This document shows, piece after piece, positions 46,110 to 55,550 of a DNA stretch of 64,000 nt. Under the pieces are notes generated by a model that had not been told where the DNA came from, did no database searches, and worked only from the letters and a program-made list of their open reading frames with translations. The stretch lies in the NCBI GenBank assembly GCA_016716265.1, contig JADJWQ010000005.1, positions 40,777-104,776 of the forward strand. The letters are read 5' to 3'. Position 1 is the first letter of the stretch. Each line of letters starts with the position of its first letter. The translations under genes were made by a program, and so were the position numbers. Source of the stretch: Planctomycetota bacterium. GTDB lineage: Bacteria; Planctomycetota; UBA1135; UBA2386.

Positions 46110-47630
46110 ATGGCGCAGAGGATCGCGTTGTTCTGGCCCGGCGACGCCCGGACCATCCCGAACGAGCTGGCCCAGCCGAACGCCGAGGAGGCGACGGCGC
46201 AGATGGAGCGCGCGCTGCGGAAGCTCGGCTGCGCGCCGTACCGGATCGAGGGCTTCCTCAGCAAGCCGCACCACGCGATCGACAAGCTCGGCCGCGTCGA
46301 CGACCCGCTGATCGGCATCTGTGTGCACTGGTTCTACGGCCCGCACACGACCGAGGGCGTGGTCGGCAAGGACCAGCCGCTGCTGCTCGCGAGCAACTTC
46401 TCGGGACAGTGGCCGGGACTGGTCGGGCTGCTCAACACCGGCGCGTGTCTCGAGCTCGTCGACCGCCGCCACTCGCGGCTGTGGACCGACGCCGCCGACT
46501 GGACGAAGGACCCTGCCTTCATGGCGCGCCTCGAGGAATGGTGCACGCGCGGGCAGATCACCTGGCCGACCGACGAGCTCCACGACTCGGCACCGGTCGA
46601 CGCCGCGGCGTGGCGCACCGCCAAACAGGTCGCCCATGGGTTCCGCGACCGGCGCGCCCTGCTGCTGATGCTCGGCGACACGTCGATGGGCATGACCAAC
46701 GGCTACTTCGGCCCGCGCCTGCTCGCGCGGCACGGCTTCAGCGAGCACAAGGTCGACCAGGCCTGGATCGTCGCGCGCGGCAAGGACGTCGCCCAGAAGC
46801 GCATCGACGACGCGTTCGCGTTCGTCCGGGACAAGGGCATCCAGTTCCATTGGCGCAAGGGCGGCGACGACGACTTCACCGAGGACGCGACCCGCGAGCA
46901 GCTGCGCGACTACCTCGTCGTCAAGGACCTGCTGGAGGAGTACCGCGCCGACTGCCTCGGCTGGCAGTACCAGCTCGGGCTCATCACCCTGCGCCCGCCG
47001 AGCGACCTGTCCGAGGGCCTGTTCAATTCGACCTGCCGCCCGGAGTCGAACGGCGACACCGTCGCGACCGCGACCGAGGCCGACCAGGGCAACGCCGTGC
47101 CGATGGAGATGCTCAAGCGCCTCCTGAAGGCGAAGGGGCTGCACCAGGCGGTCATGTTCCACGACGTGCGCTGGGGTGCCGAGCACCAGGGTCGCTTCCT
47201 GTGGGTGCTGCTCAACTCCGGCTCCTGCGGCGCCTATGCGTTCAACCACGATCCGGACTCGCTGCGGGGCGCGCACAGCTACCGGCAACCGAAGCTGTAT
47301 TTCCCGGTGCCGGGCGGCACGCTCGCCGGCGAGAGCCTGCCGGGCGCCATCACCTGGGCGCGCGCCTACGTCAAGGGCGACCGTCTGTGGATGGACGTCG
47401 GCCGGGGCGAGGTCGTCAAGCTGCCGCCCGCGGTGCGCGACGCCTGGTGGAACGGCACGACACGCCAATGGCCGTTCATGGCCGCCGACCTCGGCATCTC
47501 GCGCGACACGCTGATGGCCCACTACCTGTCCAACCACGTCGCGGTCGCCTACGGCGACGTGTTCGGCGAGATGGTCGCGCTGAGCCAGGAGCTCGGCTTC
47601 CGCGTGCGGGTGCTCGCGCGCGAGGTGTGA
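46110..47630 (+). CDS. L-fucose-isomerase-family protein
   Basis: 506 residues from the ATG at 46110 (another ATG at 46095 adds five residues). QRIALFWPGDARTIPNELA opens the protein. The C-terminal WPFMAADLGISRDTLMAHYL followed by SNHVAVAYGDV is the region shared with L-fucose/L-arabinose isomerase C-terminal domains (metal-ligand His in SNHVAVAYGD). ESNGDTVATATEADQGNAVP and the EADQGN acidic motif match the metal site region. It is likely a sugar isomerase or related aldose-ketose enzyme; substrate unknown. It is divergent from the SGNH-hydrolase gene, whose start lies 124 bp away. Confidence 0.75.
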   Translation: MAQRIALFWPGDARTIPNELAQPNAEEATAQMERALRKLGCAPYRIEGFLSKPHHAIDKLGRVDDPLIGICVHWFYGPHTTEGVVGKDQPLLLASNFSGQWPGLVGLLNTGACLELVDRRHSRLWTDAADWTKDPAFMARLEEWCTRGQITWPTDELHDSAPVDAAAWRTAKQVAHGFRDRRALLLMLGDTSMGMTNGYFGPRLLARHGFSEHKVDQAWIVARGKDVAQKRIDDAFAFVRDKGIQFHWRKGGDDDFTEDATREQLRDYLVVKDLLEEYRADCLGWQYQLGLITLRPPSDLSEGLFNSTCRPESNGDTVATATEADQGNAVPMEMLKRLLKAKGLHQAVMFHDVRWGAEHQGRFLWVLLNSGSCGAYAFNHDPDSLRGAHSYRQPKLYFPVPGGTLAGESLPGAITWARAYVKGDRLWMDVGRGEVVKLPPAVRDAWWNGTTRQWPFMAADLGISRDTLMAHYLSNHVAVAYGDVFGEMVALSQELGFRVRVLAREV

Positions 47631-47781
47631 GGGCGCGCGGCGCGGTCCGCTGCCCCCCATGGGCCGCCGCGGCCGCGGTGCGCTCGGGCCGCTGCCGGCG
47701 CGGAGCCGCAGCTCGCCGGGCCGTCCCGCCCGGGCCGACGATGGACGCCCCGCGCCGGCTCTGCGAACATCACGGGCCGCC

Positions 47782-49090
47782 ATGCTCGCGCTCCGCACCC
47801 GCGCCCTCTCCCTGACCGCCGCCGTCCTGCTCGGCGTCCCCGCCGCCGCCCAGGAGCCCCCCGCGAAGGTCGACTTCGCGGCCGAGATCCAGCCGCTCCT
47901 GCAGGCGCGCTGCGTCAAGTGCCACGGCGCCAAGAAGCAGGAGGGCGACCTGCGGCTCGACCAGCGCCGCTTCGTGTTCCACGCCGAGCGGGACCTGTGG
48001 ACCGTGATCCCGGGCGACGCCGAGGGGAGCGTCGTCGTCGAGCGGATCACGCTGCCGGCCGACGACCCCGACATCATGCCGGCCGAGGGCGACCCGCTGA
48101 CGCCCGAGCAGATCGCGCTGGTGCGCCGCTGGATCGACGAGGGCGCCGAGTGGCCCGAGTCCGCCGACCGCGCCGTGCTCGAGCAGGAGACGCGGCGCCG
48201 CGCCCGCGAGGTGATCGAGCTGCCGGAGCTGGACGCCGCGCAGCGGGAGGCCGAGGCGGCCGCGTTCGACGCGCTGCGTGCGGAGGGCGTGCTGGTGTCC
48301 CGCATCGCCGCCAACACGATCGCGGTCGAGGTCGACTTCGGCCTGCTCGGCCCGCAGGTCACCGACGCGCAGCTCGCGCTGCTGAAGGGCCTCGAGCCGA
48401 CGCTCGTGTGGCTCAGACCTCGGTCGCACGCAGGTCACCGATCAGGGCCTGCGGCGGCTCGCGGCGTTCGACCGGCTGCGGCGCCTCGACCTGTCCAATA
48501 CCTCCATCGGCGACGCGGCATTGGAGTCGGTCGCCGGCCTCCGGCAGCTCGAGTACCTGAACCTCTACGGCACGCAGGTCACCGACCGCGGGCTCGCCCG
48601 GCTGCGCGACCTGAAGAGGCTCGACAAGCTGTTCCTGTGGCAGTCGCAGGCGACACCGGAGGGCGCCGCGAAGCTGCGCGAGGCGCTGCCCGACCTGCGG
48701 ATCGATCTCGGTGAGGACGCCGAGGCAATGCTGCGCGGCCTCGACGGCGATGCGAAGCCGGCGCCGATCAACACCGAATGCCCGGTGTCCGGCAAGGCCA
48801 TCGACCCCGCCGTCACCTCCGAGCTCGACGGCAAGGTGGTCGCGTTCTGCTGCGCCGACTGCAAGGCGAAGTTCGACGCCGACCCCGACGCCTTCCGCAG
48901 CAAGCTCGGGCTCGACGCACCGCGCACGCCGATCAATACCGAGTGCCCGGTCTCCGGCAAGCCGGTCGACCCCGCCGTCACCTCCGAGCTCGACGGCAAG
49001 CTCGTCGCCTTCTGCTGCGCGAACTGCAAGGCGAAGTTCGACGCCGACCCCGACGCCTTCCGCAGCAAGCTCGGGCTCGAGCGGAAGTGA
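47782..49090 (+). pseudogene. Secreted c-type-cytochrome-like/LRR/tandem-YHS protein gene with a +1 frameshift
   Basis: A signal peptide (LALRTRALSLTAAVLLGVPA) begins the frame at 47782. Next is a planctomycete-type cytochrome-c-like domain (FAAEIQPLLQARCVKCHGAK with CxxCH, then DIMPAEGDPLTPEQIALVRR). A coiled-coil link and leucine-rich repeats follow (VTDAQLALLKGLEPTLVWL). At about 48415 an extra A shifts the frame; removing it reads VWLDLGRTQVTDQGLRRL and the repeats continue. The C-terminus has two near-identical 47-residue YHS-like domains (INTECPVSGKAIDPAVTSEL, VVAFCCADCKAKFDADP). Either a sequencing error or a recent inactivation; the domains are otherwise intact. Confidence 0.8.
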
Positions 49091-49112
49091 GCGCCGCGGC
49101 GGTGGGCGCCGG

Positions 49113-50396
49113 TCACCGGCGCCGGATCACGTGCATGCCGGTGGCGTCGTCGCTCGCCGGCTCGACGACCAGCCCGCGCGTGTAGAGCATCGTGCGGAAG
49201 AAGCCGAGGAACTGGTCGCGTGGGATCCGCAGCTCGCCCATCAGACGCAAACCCTCGCGGCCGCGCACGATGTCGGCCTCGCTGTAGGTGAACGGAATGC
49301 CGGTCAGCCGCTGCGCCATGCGGATGAAGTCCGCGATCGGCAGCTCGTGGCCACCCGGGATCGCGAAACGGATCTCGTCGCCCTCGACGCTGACCGTCGC
49401 GATCGAGGCGAGCGCCGATGGTTCGACCGGCGCCGGCGGTTCTTCCTCCCGCTGCGCCGTCGGCACGTCGAGCTTCGCGACCAGCTCGAGCACGCGCGCG
49501 ACGTCGCTGGCGCTACCCTCGATCACCAGCGCGCCCAGCGACGCGATCGCGACGCAGCGCGCCCCGCCCGGCGGCGGGACCGGCACACCCTGCGCGGACA
49601 CCGCATTGAACGGCTGCGGCCCGGTGAGCTCGCGCAGGGTCGCCGCGATCTCCTCCGCTGGCGCGTGCTGTAGCCGGACGACGCGCAGCACGCTGTCGCC
49701 GGTCTGGCTGGCGACGTCGGCCGCCTTCAGCAATTGCACCGCGTTCGCGACCTGCGGACCGAAGCCCTGCAGCAGGATCGTGCGGTCGTCGCCGACACTG
49801 CCGAGCACGAGGCTCGACGGCGACATGCCGGTCGACGCGAAGAACGGCCGTGTCGCATTGGCCGCGATCTGCCCGTTGATGTGCTGTAGCCGCAGCACCG
49901 TCTGGATCGGCACCCCGTACTGGCCGCGGTAGTCGTCGATCCGCTCGACGGGCACGAACGCTGCCTGCGTCAGGATGTCGCTCCGCCGTGGCCCGTTCAT
50001 CGCGATCAGATCGACCGTCGCGCTCTTGCCCTGGCCCTTGGGGACGCACGCGATGCCGTGCTCGTACATCGTGCGCAGGAAGAACTCGAAGAACTCGTCG
50101 CGCCCGCGCTCGAACAGCAGCTCGCCGTGGAACGCGATCGGGGCGGACGAGCCGAGCTCCGCCGGCTGGAACACGAGCGGGCGCCGGGTGACGCTCGACG
50201 CCAGCGCGACGAACTCCGCCACCGACAGCCCGGCCTCCGGGTTCACCTGGAATCGGATGGCGCCGTTCGACAGCTCCTGGACCGGCCGCTCCGCGGCGGT
50301 GTCCGGGTCCTGCGCCGGGCAGGTTCCCGTCGTCCAGACGAGGAGCGGAAGCAGCAACGCCGCACTGCGGCGGAAGGCGTGGGGAGTGCACAGCAT
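49113..50396 (-). CDS. Secretin N-domain-like exported protein with internal duplication
   Basis: 427 residues. Signal peptide CTPHAFRRSAALLLPLLVW, cleavage near CPAQ. Residues about 45-125 (IRFQVNPEAGLSVAEFVALA ... FLRTMYEHGIACVPKG) and about 348-425 (IRFAIPGGHELPIADFIRMA ... FFRTMLYTRGLVVEPA) are copies of one domain. Between them are N1-type secretin modules (VLRVVRLQHAPAEEIAATLR, ALVIEGSASDVARVLELVAK). No secretin pore domain is present, so this may be an assembly or pilotin-like piece of a type II/IV secretion system, or a planctomycete-specific periplasmic protein. Follows mqnD by 79 bp on the same strand. Confidence 0.65.
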   Translation of the reverse strand: MLCTPHAFRRSAALLLPLLVWTTGTCPAQDPDTAAERPVQELSNGAIRFQVNPEAGLSVAEFVALASSVTRRPLVFQPAELGSSAPIAFHGELLFERGRDEFFEFFLRTMYEHGIACVPKGQGKSATVDLIAMNGPRRSDILTQAAFVPVERIDDYRGQYGVPIQTVLRLQHINGQIAANATRPFFASTGMSPSSLVLGSVGDDRTILLQGFGPQVANAVQLLKAADVASQTGDSVLRVVRLQHAPAEEIAATLRELTGPQPFNAVSAQGVPVPPPGGARCVAIASLGALVIEGSASDVARVLELVAKLDVPTAQREEEPPAPVEPSALASIATVSVEGDEIRFAIPGGHELPIADFIRMAQRLTGIPFTYSEADIVRGREGLRLMGELRIPRDQFLGFFRTMLYTRGLVVEPASDDATGMHVIRRR

Positions 50397-50475
50397 GGTC
50401 GGGACCTCCGTGGGTTCGCATGGGACGGCGGCCGGGCCCCGATCTTCCGGCCCGGGCGAGACTCCGCCCGCGCCT

Positions 50476-51327
50476 TCACTCCCGCCACGGCGCCGGCCCG
50501 GCCTGGAGCAGGCCGAGCGCGCGGCCGCGCGCGAGCAGCGTGTCGACCGCGGCCCGGCCTTCTGCGCCGAGCTCGATCGACCAGGCGTTCACGTACAGCG
50601 CGATGTGCGCGTCGCAGACCGCGTCGCTGAGCTCCTGGCTGTGCGCGCGGACGAACGCGCGCGACCGCGCCGGGTCCGCGAACGCCGCCTCGACCGACTC
50701 GCGCAATGCGACGCCGAGCTCGTCGTGCACGTCGCGCGGCAGGTCGCGGCGCGCGGCGATCACCGCGAGCGGCAGCGGCAGGCCGGTGTCGCGCTCCCAC
50801 AGCTCGCCGACGTCGGCGATCGCGACGAGCCCGTGGTCGCGGTAGGTGAACCGGCTCTCGTGGATCACGAGCCCGGCGTCGACCTCCCCCGCCGCGACCG
50901 CCGGCATGATCCGGTCGAAGCGCAGCTCGACCGGCTCGAAGCCGGCCGGCGCGAACAGCCGCAGCAGCAGGAACGCCGTCGTGCGGGTGCCCGGGATCGC
51001 GACGCGGCTCCCGCGGCCGAGCGCGCGCAGGTCCGCCGGCGCGCGACCGCCCGCCCGCGTGACGACCAGCGGCCCGACGCCGCGGCCGAGCGCGGCCCCC
51101 GCCGGCAACGCCGCGTAGCGGTCGGCGACCGCCGCGAGCGCGCCGATGCTCAGCTTCGTGACCGGCAGCGGGTCCGGCCCGGCGGCGCGCCGGTTGAGCT
51201 CCTCGATGTCGGCGAGGCACGGCCGGATCGTGCAGCCGCGCGGCGGCCGCACGTCGCCGTGGGCGAGCGCGTGGAACGCGAAGGTGTCGTTCGGGCACGG
51301 CGAGAAGCCGAACTCGAGGTCCGTCAC
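50476..51327 (-). CDS. mqnD: 1,4-dihydroxy-6-naphthoate synthase (futalosine pathway)
   Basis: 283 residues. FGFSPCPNDTFAFHALAHG at the start is the hallmark of MqnD. DIEELNRRAAGPDPLPVTKLS and RVAIPGTRTTAFLLLRLFAP follow, as does AGLVIHESRFTYRDHGLV with the catalytic His. It converts cyclic de-hypoxanthinyl futalosine to 1,4-dihydroxy-6-naphthoate in menaquinone synthesis. The ATG overlaps the mqnB stop (ATGA), so the two pathway genes are coupled. It tells that menaquinone is made by the futalosine route. Confidence 0.95.
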   Translation of the reverse strand: MTDLEFGFSPCPNDTFAFHALAHGDVRPPRGCTIRPCLADIEELNRRAAGPDPLPVTKLSIGALAAVADRYAALPAGAALGRGVGPLVVTRAGGRAPADLRALGRGSRVAIPGTRTTAFLLLRLFAPAGFEPVELRFDRIMPAVAAGEVDAGLVIHESRFTYRDHGLVAIADVGELWERDTGLPLPLAVIAARRDLPRDVHDELGVALRESVEAAFADPARSRAFVRAHSQELSDAVCDAHIALYVNAWSIELGAEGRAAVDTLLARGRALGLLQAGPAPWRE

Positions 51328-52007
51328 GAGTGCAGCGCTCCGCTGGCGGTGGCGAGCAGCCCCTCGTCGAGCGCGCGCAATGCGAGACGCTGGGCGAGGT
51401 CGGCGGCCTCACCGAGGCGCCACGCGCTGCGGTGGCGATCGCCGGTCTCGTTGGACACCGCGCGCAATTCGATGTGCGGCACGCCGGCCGCCTCGCAGGC
51501 GATCGCGATCGCGGCGCTCTCCATCGTCTCGACGTCGGCGCGCGTGCGCGCGGCGATCCGCGCCGAGGCGTCGTCGCGCCCCGAGCACGTGCTGACGGTC
51601 GCGGCCCGCACGCGCGGCAGGCCGAGCCCCTCGGCGACCCGCTCCGACACCTCGGCGTGCGCCGGGAACGGACCGGTCGTGCCGAGGCCGAGCTCGTCGA
51701 GGTCGGCGAAGCCATCGCCGAGGTCGACGCCCTCGTCACCGAGCACCGACTCGACGACCACGCACGCATCGCCGATCTCGAGCAGCACCTCCCCCGCGGC
51801 GTGCCGGCCGGGGAACGCGCCGCAGACGCCGACGATGCACACGAGACGCGGGCGGTCGGCGGCGAGCGCCGCGGCGACGCTGACGGCGGAGCGCGCCTTC
51901 CCGACCCCGGTCTCCAGCACGCGCAGGCTGAGGTCCTGCCGGAGCAGCGTCCCTTCCCGCGGGTGGGCGAACGTGAACAACACGCTGCGGCGTTCGTGCG
52001 GGTCCAT
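51324..52007 (-). CDS. mqnB: Futalosine hydrolase
   Basis: 227 residues from the ATG at 52007. Purine-nucleoside-phosphorylase fold: LETGVGKARSAVSVAAALAA, VCIVGVCGAFPG, and the base/ribose site VETMESAAIAIACEAAGVPH with EMESAA-like glutamate; RAVSNETGDR holds the catalytic Asn. It removes hypoxanthine from futalosine (or aminofutalosine) in the MK pathway. Overlaps mqnD by four bases. The 73-bp region upstream is shared with the divergent LhgO gene. Confidence 0.92.
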   Translation of the reverse strand: MDPHERRSVLFTFAHPREGTLLRQDLSLRVLETGVGKARSAVSVAAALAADRPRLVCIVGVCGAFPGRHAAGEVLLEIGDACVVVESVLGDEGVDLGDGFADLDELGLGTTGPFPAHAEVSERVAEGLGLPRVRAATVSTCSGRDDASARIAARTRADVETMESAAIAIACEAAGVPHIELRAVSNETGDRHRSAWRLGEAADLAQRLALRALDEGLLATASGALHS

Positions 52008-52080
52008 GGCGCTCCAGACTCTCCGAACTCGGGGATTCTGTCGAGTTCCGTGTACCCCTGAGGTCCGCCACGATACGCCG

Positions 52081-53313
52081 ATGCAACCGGTCGACGCCCC
52101 AGCGGATTGCGACGTCCTGGTCGTCGGCGGCGGGATCGTCGGCCTCGCGACGGCCCGCTGTCTGCAGCAGCGCCATCCGGCGGTCCGCGTCGTCGTCGCC
52201 GAGCGCGAGCGGACGCTCGGCGCGCACCAGACCGGACACAACAGCGGCGTCGTGCACTCGGGCCTCTACTACCGGCCGGGCTCGGCGAAGGCCCGCACCT
52301 GCGTGCGCGGCGCGGCGCGGCTGCTGGAGCTGTGCCGGGAGCGCGGCCTGCCGCACCGCGTGACCGGCAAGTGCGTCGTCGCGACGCGCGACGACGAGCT
52401 GCCGCGCCTCGCCGACCTCGAGCAGCGCGGGCGCGCGAACGGCGTCGCCGGCCTGCGCCGGCTCGACGCCGGCGAGCTGCGCGAGCTCGAGCCGCACGCG
52501 CAGGGGCTCGCCGCGCTGCACGTGCCGGGCGCGGCGATCGTCGACTACGCGGCGGTCGCCGCCGCGCTCGGCGACGCGATCGCGCGCGCGGGCGGCGCGG
52601 TGCGCCGCGGATTGCGTGTGCTGCGTGCGACCGCCGACTCCGCCGGCCTCGACGTCGTGACCAGCGCCGGCAGCCTGCGCTGCCGCGGCATGATCGCGTG
52701 CGCCGGGCTGTGGTCCGACCGCCTGGCCGCCGCCTGCGGGATCGCGCCGGGCCTGCGCATCGTGCCGTTCCGCGGCGACTACCACCGGCTGGCGCCGGCG
52801 CGCGAGCACCTCGTGCGCGGGCTCGTCTATCCGGTGCCCGACCCGCGCTTCCCGTTCCTCGGCGTGCACCTGACGCCGCTGGTCCACGGCGGCGTCGAGT
52901 GCGGTCCCAATGCGGTGCTCGCATTGCGGCGCGACGGCTACGACAGCCGGCTCGCGTGGTCGACGCGCGATGCGCTCAGCGCGCTGGGCTGGCCGGGGAC
53001 GTGGCGCCTGTTCGCGCGCTACGCGACGATCGGCATCGGCGAGCTGCGGCGGAGCTGGTCGCGCGCCGCGTTCGCCAAGGCCCTGCGAAGGCTGGTGCCC
53101 GAGCTCCGCAGCGCCGATCTGCTGCCGGCCGGCTGCGGCATCCGTGCCCAGGCGCTCGACCGCGCCGGCCGGCTGGTCGACGACTTCGCGTTCGCGGACG
53201 GGCCGCGGATGGTGCACGTCCTCAATGCGCCGTCGCCGGCCGCCACCGCGTGCCTGGAGATCGCCGAGGAGATCGTCACCCGCGCCGAGGCCGGCGGGCT
53301 GCTCGCGCCGTGA
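52081..53313 (+). CDS. lhgO: L-2-hydroxyglutarate oxidase family FAD protein
   Basis: 410 residues. FAD-binding Rossmann (DVLVVGGGIVGLATARCL), then GHNSGVVHSGLYYRPGSAKA, the well-conserved LhgO/L2HGDH segment, GRANGV, and PFRGDYHRLAPAREHLVRGL and YPVPDPRFPFLGVHLT. The DAO-type C-terminal LNAPSPAATACLEIAEEIV completes FAD binding. It oxidises L-2-hydroxyglutarate to 2-oxoglutarate, passing electrons to the quinone pool. The ATG at 52081 keeps the glycine-rich motif near the N-terminus. Confidence 0.9.
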   Translation: MQPVDAPADCDVLVVGGGIVGLATARCLQQRHPAVRVVVAERERTLGAHQTGHNSGVVHSGLYYRPGSAKARTCVRGAARLLELCRERGLPHRVTGKCVVATRDDELPRLADLEQRGRANGVAGLRRLDAGELRELEPHAQGLAALHVPGAAIVDYAAVAAALGDAIARAGGAVRRGLRVLRATADSAGLDVVTSAGSLRCRGMIACAGLWSDRLAAACGIAPGLRIVPFRGDYHRLAPAREHLVRGLVYPVPDPRFPFLGVHLTPLVHGGVECGPNAVLALRRDGYDSRLAWSTRDALSALGWPGTWRLFARYATIGIGELRRSWSRAAFAKALRRLVPELRSADLLPAGCGIRAQALDRAGRLVDDFAFADGPRMVHVLNAPSPAATACLEIAEEIVTRAEAGGLLAP

Positions 53314-53319
53314 CGGCGA

Positions 53320-53790
53320 TCAGCGGGCGGCGTCGGCCTCCGCGGCGCGCTTGATGCAATCAAGGTCCTTGGCGCACTGCTTCGCCATCGACTTCAGCAT
53401 CGGCCGCATCAGGAACGTCATGATGCGGGCGAACCTCGTCAGCGGCTCGACCGCGAACGTCATCGACAGCCGCGTGCCGCCGGGCGCCGGCTCGCAGGCG
53501 ATCTCGGTGCGGTAGCGGCAACCGTGGTTCTCGGCGCCGAGCACGTAGCGGCGCGGCGGCTCCAGCTCGACGACCTCGAGCACCTCCGACGCCTCCTTGC
53601 CGAACATCCGCCGCGTCTCCTTGAAACGTGTGCCGACGGCGAGCGGCCCCTCGGTCAGCATCTCGACCTTGACGATCGCGTCGACGACCTCCGGCGCGCG
53701 CGCGAAGTCCGACGCGTGTGCGAATACGACCGCGGGCGGCGCGGCGACGTCGACGCCGGTGCGGATCGGCTTGCGGGGTGCAGCGCTCAT
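53320..53790 (-). CDS. SRPBCC-family (START-like) protein
   Basis: 156 residues. RTGVDVAAPPAVVFAHASDF, VVDAIVKVEMLTEG, VGTRFKETRRMFGKEASEVL and TRLSMTFAVEPLTRFARIMT show the polyketide-cyclase/SRPBCC hydrophobic-cavity fold. The end has a basic Cys-containing helix. It probably binds a lipid or hydrophobic ligand in the cytoplasm. Its ATG overlaps the stop of the upstream DUF1579 gene (ATGA), so the two are co-translated. It converges with lhgO, with a 6-bp gap. Confidence 0.85.
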   Translation of the reverse strand: MSAAPRKPIRTGVDVAAPPAVVFAHASDFARAPEVVDAIVKVEMLTEGPLAVGTRFKETRRMFGKEASEVLEVVELEPPRRYVLGAENHGCRYRTEIACEPAPGGTRLSMTFAVEPLTRFARIMTFLMRPMLKSMAKQCAKDLDCIKRAAEADAAR

Positions 53791-54422
53791 GACTTCCTCC
53801 GCGTGTAGCGGGATTCGACGACCTTGGTGTTCGACTCGCCGATCGGCAGGTCGTGGACCTCGAGGACGAACTCGTCGTCGGACACGAAGCGCCAGACGTA
53901 CTTGACCATCTTGTCGTGCTCGCCGGTCAGGTACTCGTCGAGCGTGCCGTACGTGATCAGCGCCGCGCCGTCCGGAGTCAGGTCGCCCTCCGAGCGGAGC
54001 ATCGCGGTGTCGATCGACTGGACCATCGTGACGACGAAGCTCTGCTTGAAGTTGTCGTAGCCCATCACCGCGAAGCTCTGGTGCTGCTGGCCCATCAGGC
54101 GCCCCGTCGAGCGCATCTGCAGCCAGCGGCCGTCGATCAGCCACGCGCCGGACGCGCGCGCCGTCTCGGGCGGCGTCGGCTGCTCACCCATGAAGAAGCG
54201 CGTCGACACGTCCCACTCGCCGAGGAAGCGCTCCAGCACCTCGTGATTCGGCCCCGGCTGCGTGAATCGCCGGGCGCGCTCCATCATCTCGCGCATGGCC
54301 TCGGCCTGGCGCGGGTCCTGGGGAGCCTGGGGATCCTGCGGCGCGGGAGAGGCGATCGGCGCGACCGGCACGAACGCGGCGACCAATGCGATCGCGGGGA
54401 GCAGCAACAATGACTTCAGCAT
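53787..54422 (-). CDS. DUF1579-family exported protein
   Basis: 211 residues. Signal peptide LKSLLLLPAIALVAAFVPVA, then a Pro/Gln spacer with repeated PQDPQ. The domain begins PGPNHEVLERFLGEWDVSTR and proceeds through GAWLIDGRWLQMRSTGRLMG, YDNFKQSFVVTMVQSIDTAM and EVHDLPIGESNTKVVESRYT, the DUF1579 lipocalin-like pattern (WDV..F, GG.W, YD). Function unknown. It starts 42 bp after the end of the M56 gene and is coupled to the SRPBCC gene downstream. Confidence 0.85.
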   Translation of the reverse strand: MLKSLLLLPAIALVAAFVPVAPIASPAPQDPQAPQDPRQAEAMREMMERARRFTQPGPNHEVLERFLGEWDVSTRFFMGEQPTPPETARASGAWLIDGRWLQMRSTGRLMGQQHQSFAVMGYDNFKQSFVVTMVQSIDTAMLRSEGDLTPDGAALITYGTLDEYLTGEHDKMVKYVWRFVSDDEFVLEVHDLPIGESNTKVVESRYTRRKS

Positions 54423-54464
54423 GTCGACACGCGGGCTTCGGGGACGGCGAGGGCGCGGCCGGCG

Positions 54465-55550
54465 TCAGGGCCGGCGGCCCTCCGGGGACTCCGCCGCCAT
54501 CGCGGACAGCACGGCGTAGCGGAGCTGGAAGCAGCCTGGCAGGGAGTCGAGCGGCGGCGGGCGCTGATCGACGGGCGCGGTCGCGACGGCGGCGACCGGC
54601 GACGCGGGCCCAGTGGGCTCACACAATGAGCACGCGAACAGCGCGGCGATCGGCAGCGCGGCGAGCCGGGCGAGCTGCCGGCGTTGCCCGACCGGGGCCC
54701 CGCCGAGCGCCGCCAGCCGCTCGAGCAGCACGCTCGCCGGCGAGATCCAGCCGACCGCGCCGCGCGCCGGCGCGAGCAGCAGGTCGCGCGCGGTGGCGAG
54801 CAACGTGCGCCGGTAGGCGTCGCACTCGCCGCCGAGCCGTGCGACGACCTCGGCGTCGCAGCCGAGCTCGCGCGCGGCGCGCAGCCGGCGCGCGGCCCAC
54901 CACGCGGCGGGATGGAACCAGAACGCCGCAAGCAGGGGCAGCGTCAGGCCGGCGCGCAGCGCGTCGCGGCGGCGCAGGTGCACGAGCTCGTGCAGCAGTG
55001 CGCAATCGCGCTCGGCCGGCCGCTGGCGCGCGAGCCAGTCGAGCGGGATCACCAGCGTCGGGCGTCCAGTGCCGCAGAGCCGCGGGCCGGCGCCCTGCCG
55101 GTCGCCTCCGCGCTGCACGACCGCGACGCGCCGGGGCGGGCGCAGGCCGTGGCGCCGCGCGAGGGCGGCGACCTCGTGCAGCAGTGTGGCGTCGGGAGCG
55201 CGGGCATGGGCCGGCGTGCGCGCACCGCGCAGCGCGAGCGCGAGCACCGCGAGCAGGCCGGCGAGCCACGCGAGTGCGAGCGCGCCGAGCACCCCACCCG
55301 GTGACGTCGCGAGCGGCGCCGCCGAGAAGACCGGTCCCGCGCCGGGCCACGGCAGCGCCGGCGGCAGCAGTCCCCCTGGCGTCGCGAGCCGGACCAGCAC
55401 GAGCGTCGCGAGCAGCTCGCGCAGGCCCGGCGACAGCGTACGACCGCCGACCCGCTGCACGGCGCTCACCGCGAGCGCGAGCACCGCCGCCGCGACCGCG
55501 CCGCCGCCCACCCAGCCGAGCAGCGCCGTTGCGAAGCCCGCCGCGGTCAC
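54465..55550 (-). CDS. M56 family (BlaR1/MecR1-like) membrane metallopeptidase
   Basis: 361 residues from a GTG at 55550 that overlaps the blaI stop (GTGA). N-terminal helices (GWVGGGAVAAAVLALAVSAV, ALALAWLAGLLAVLALALRG) precede the zinc motif CALLHELVHLRRRDAL with HExxH, and WFHPAAWWAARRLRAARELG follows, both standard for M56. No C-terminal penicillin-binding sensor domain is present, so the signal differs from beta-lactam. It likely cleaves the BlaI repressor in response to an envelope signal. Confidence 0.88.
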   Translation of the reverse strand: MTAAGFATALLGWVGGGAVAAAVLALAVSAVQRVGGRTLSPGLRELLATLVLVRLATPGGLLPPALPWPGAGPVFSAAPLATSPGGVLGALALAWLAGLLAVLALALRGARTPAHARAPDATLLHEVAALARRHGLRPPRRVAVVQRGGDRQGAGPRLCGTGRPTLVIPLDWLARQRPAERDCALLHELVHLRRRDALRAGLTLPLLAAFWFHPAAWWAARRLRAARELGCDAEVVARLGGECDAYRRTLLATARDLLLAPARGAVGWISPASVLLERLAALGGAPVGQRRQLARLAALPIAALFACSLCEPTGPASPVAAVATAPVDQRPPPLDSLPGCFQLRYAVLSAMAAESPEGRRP

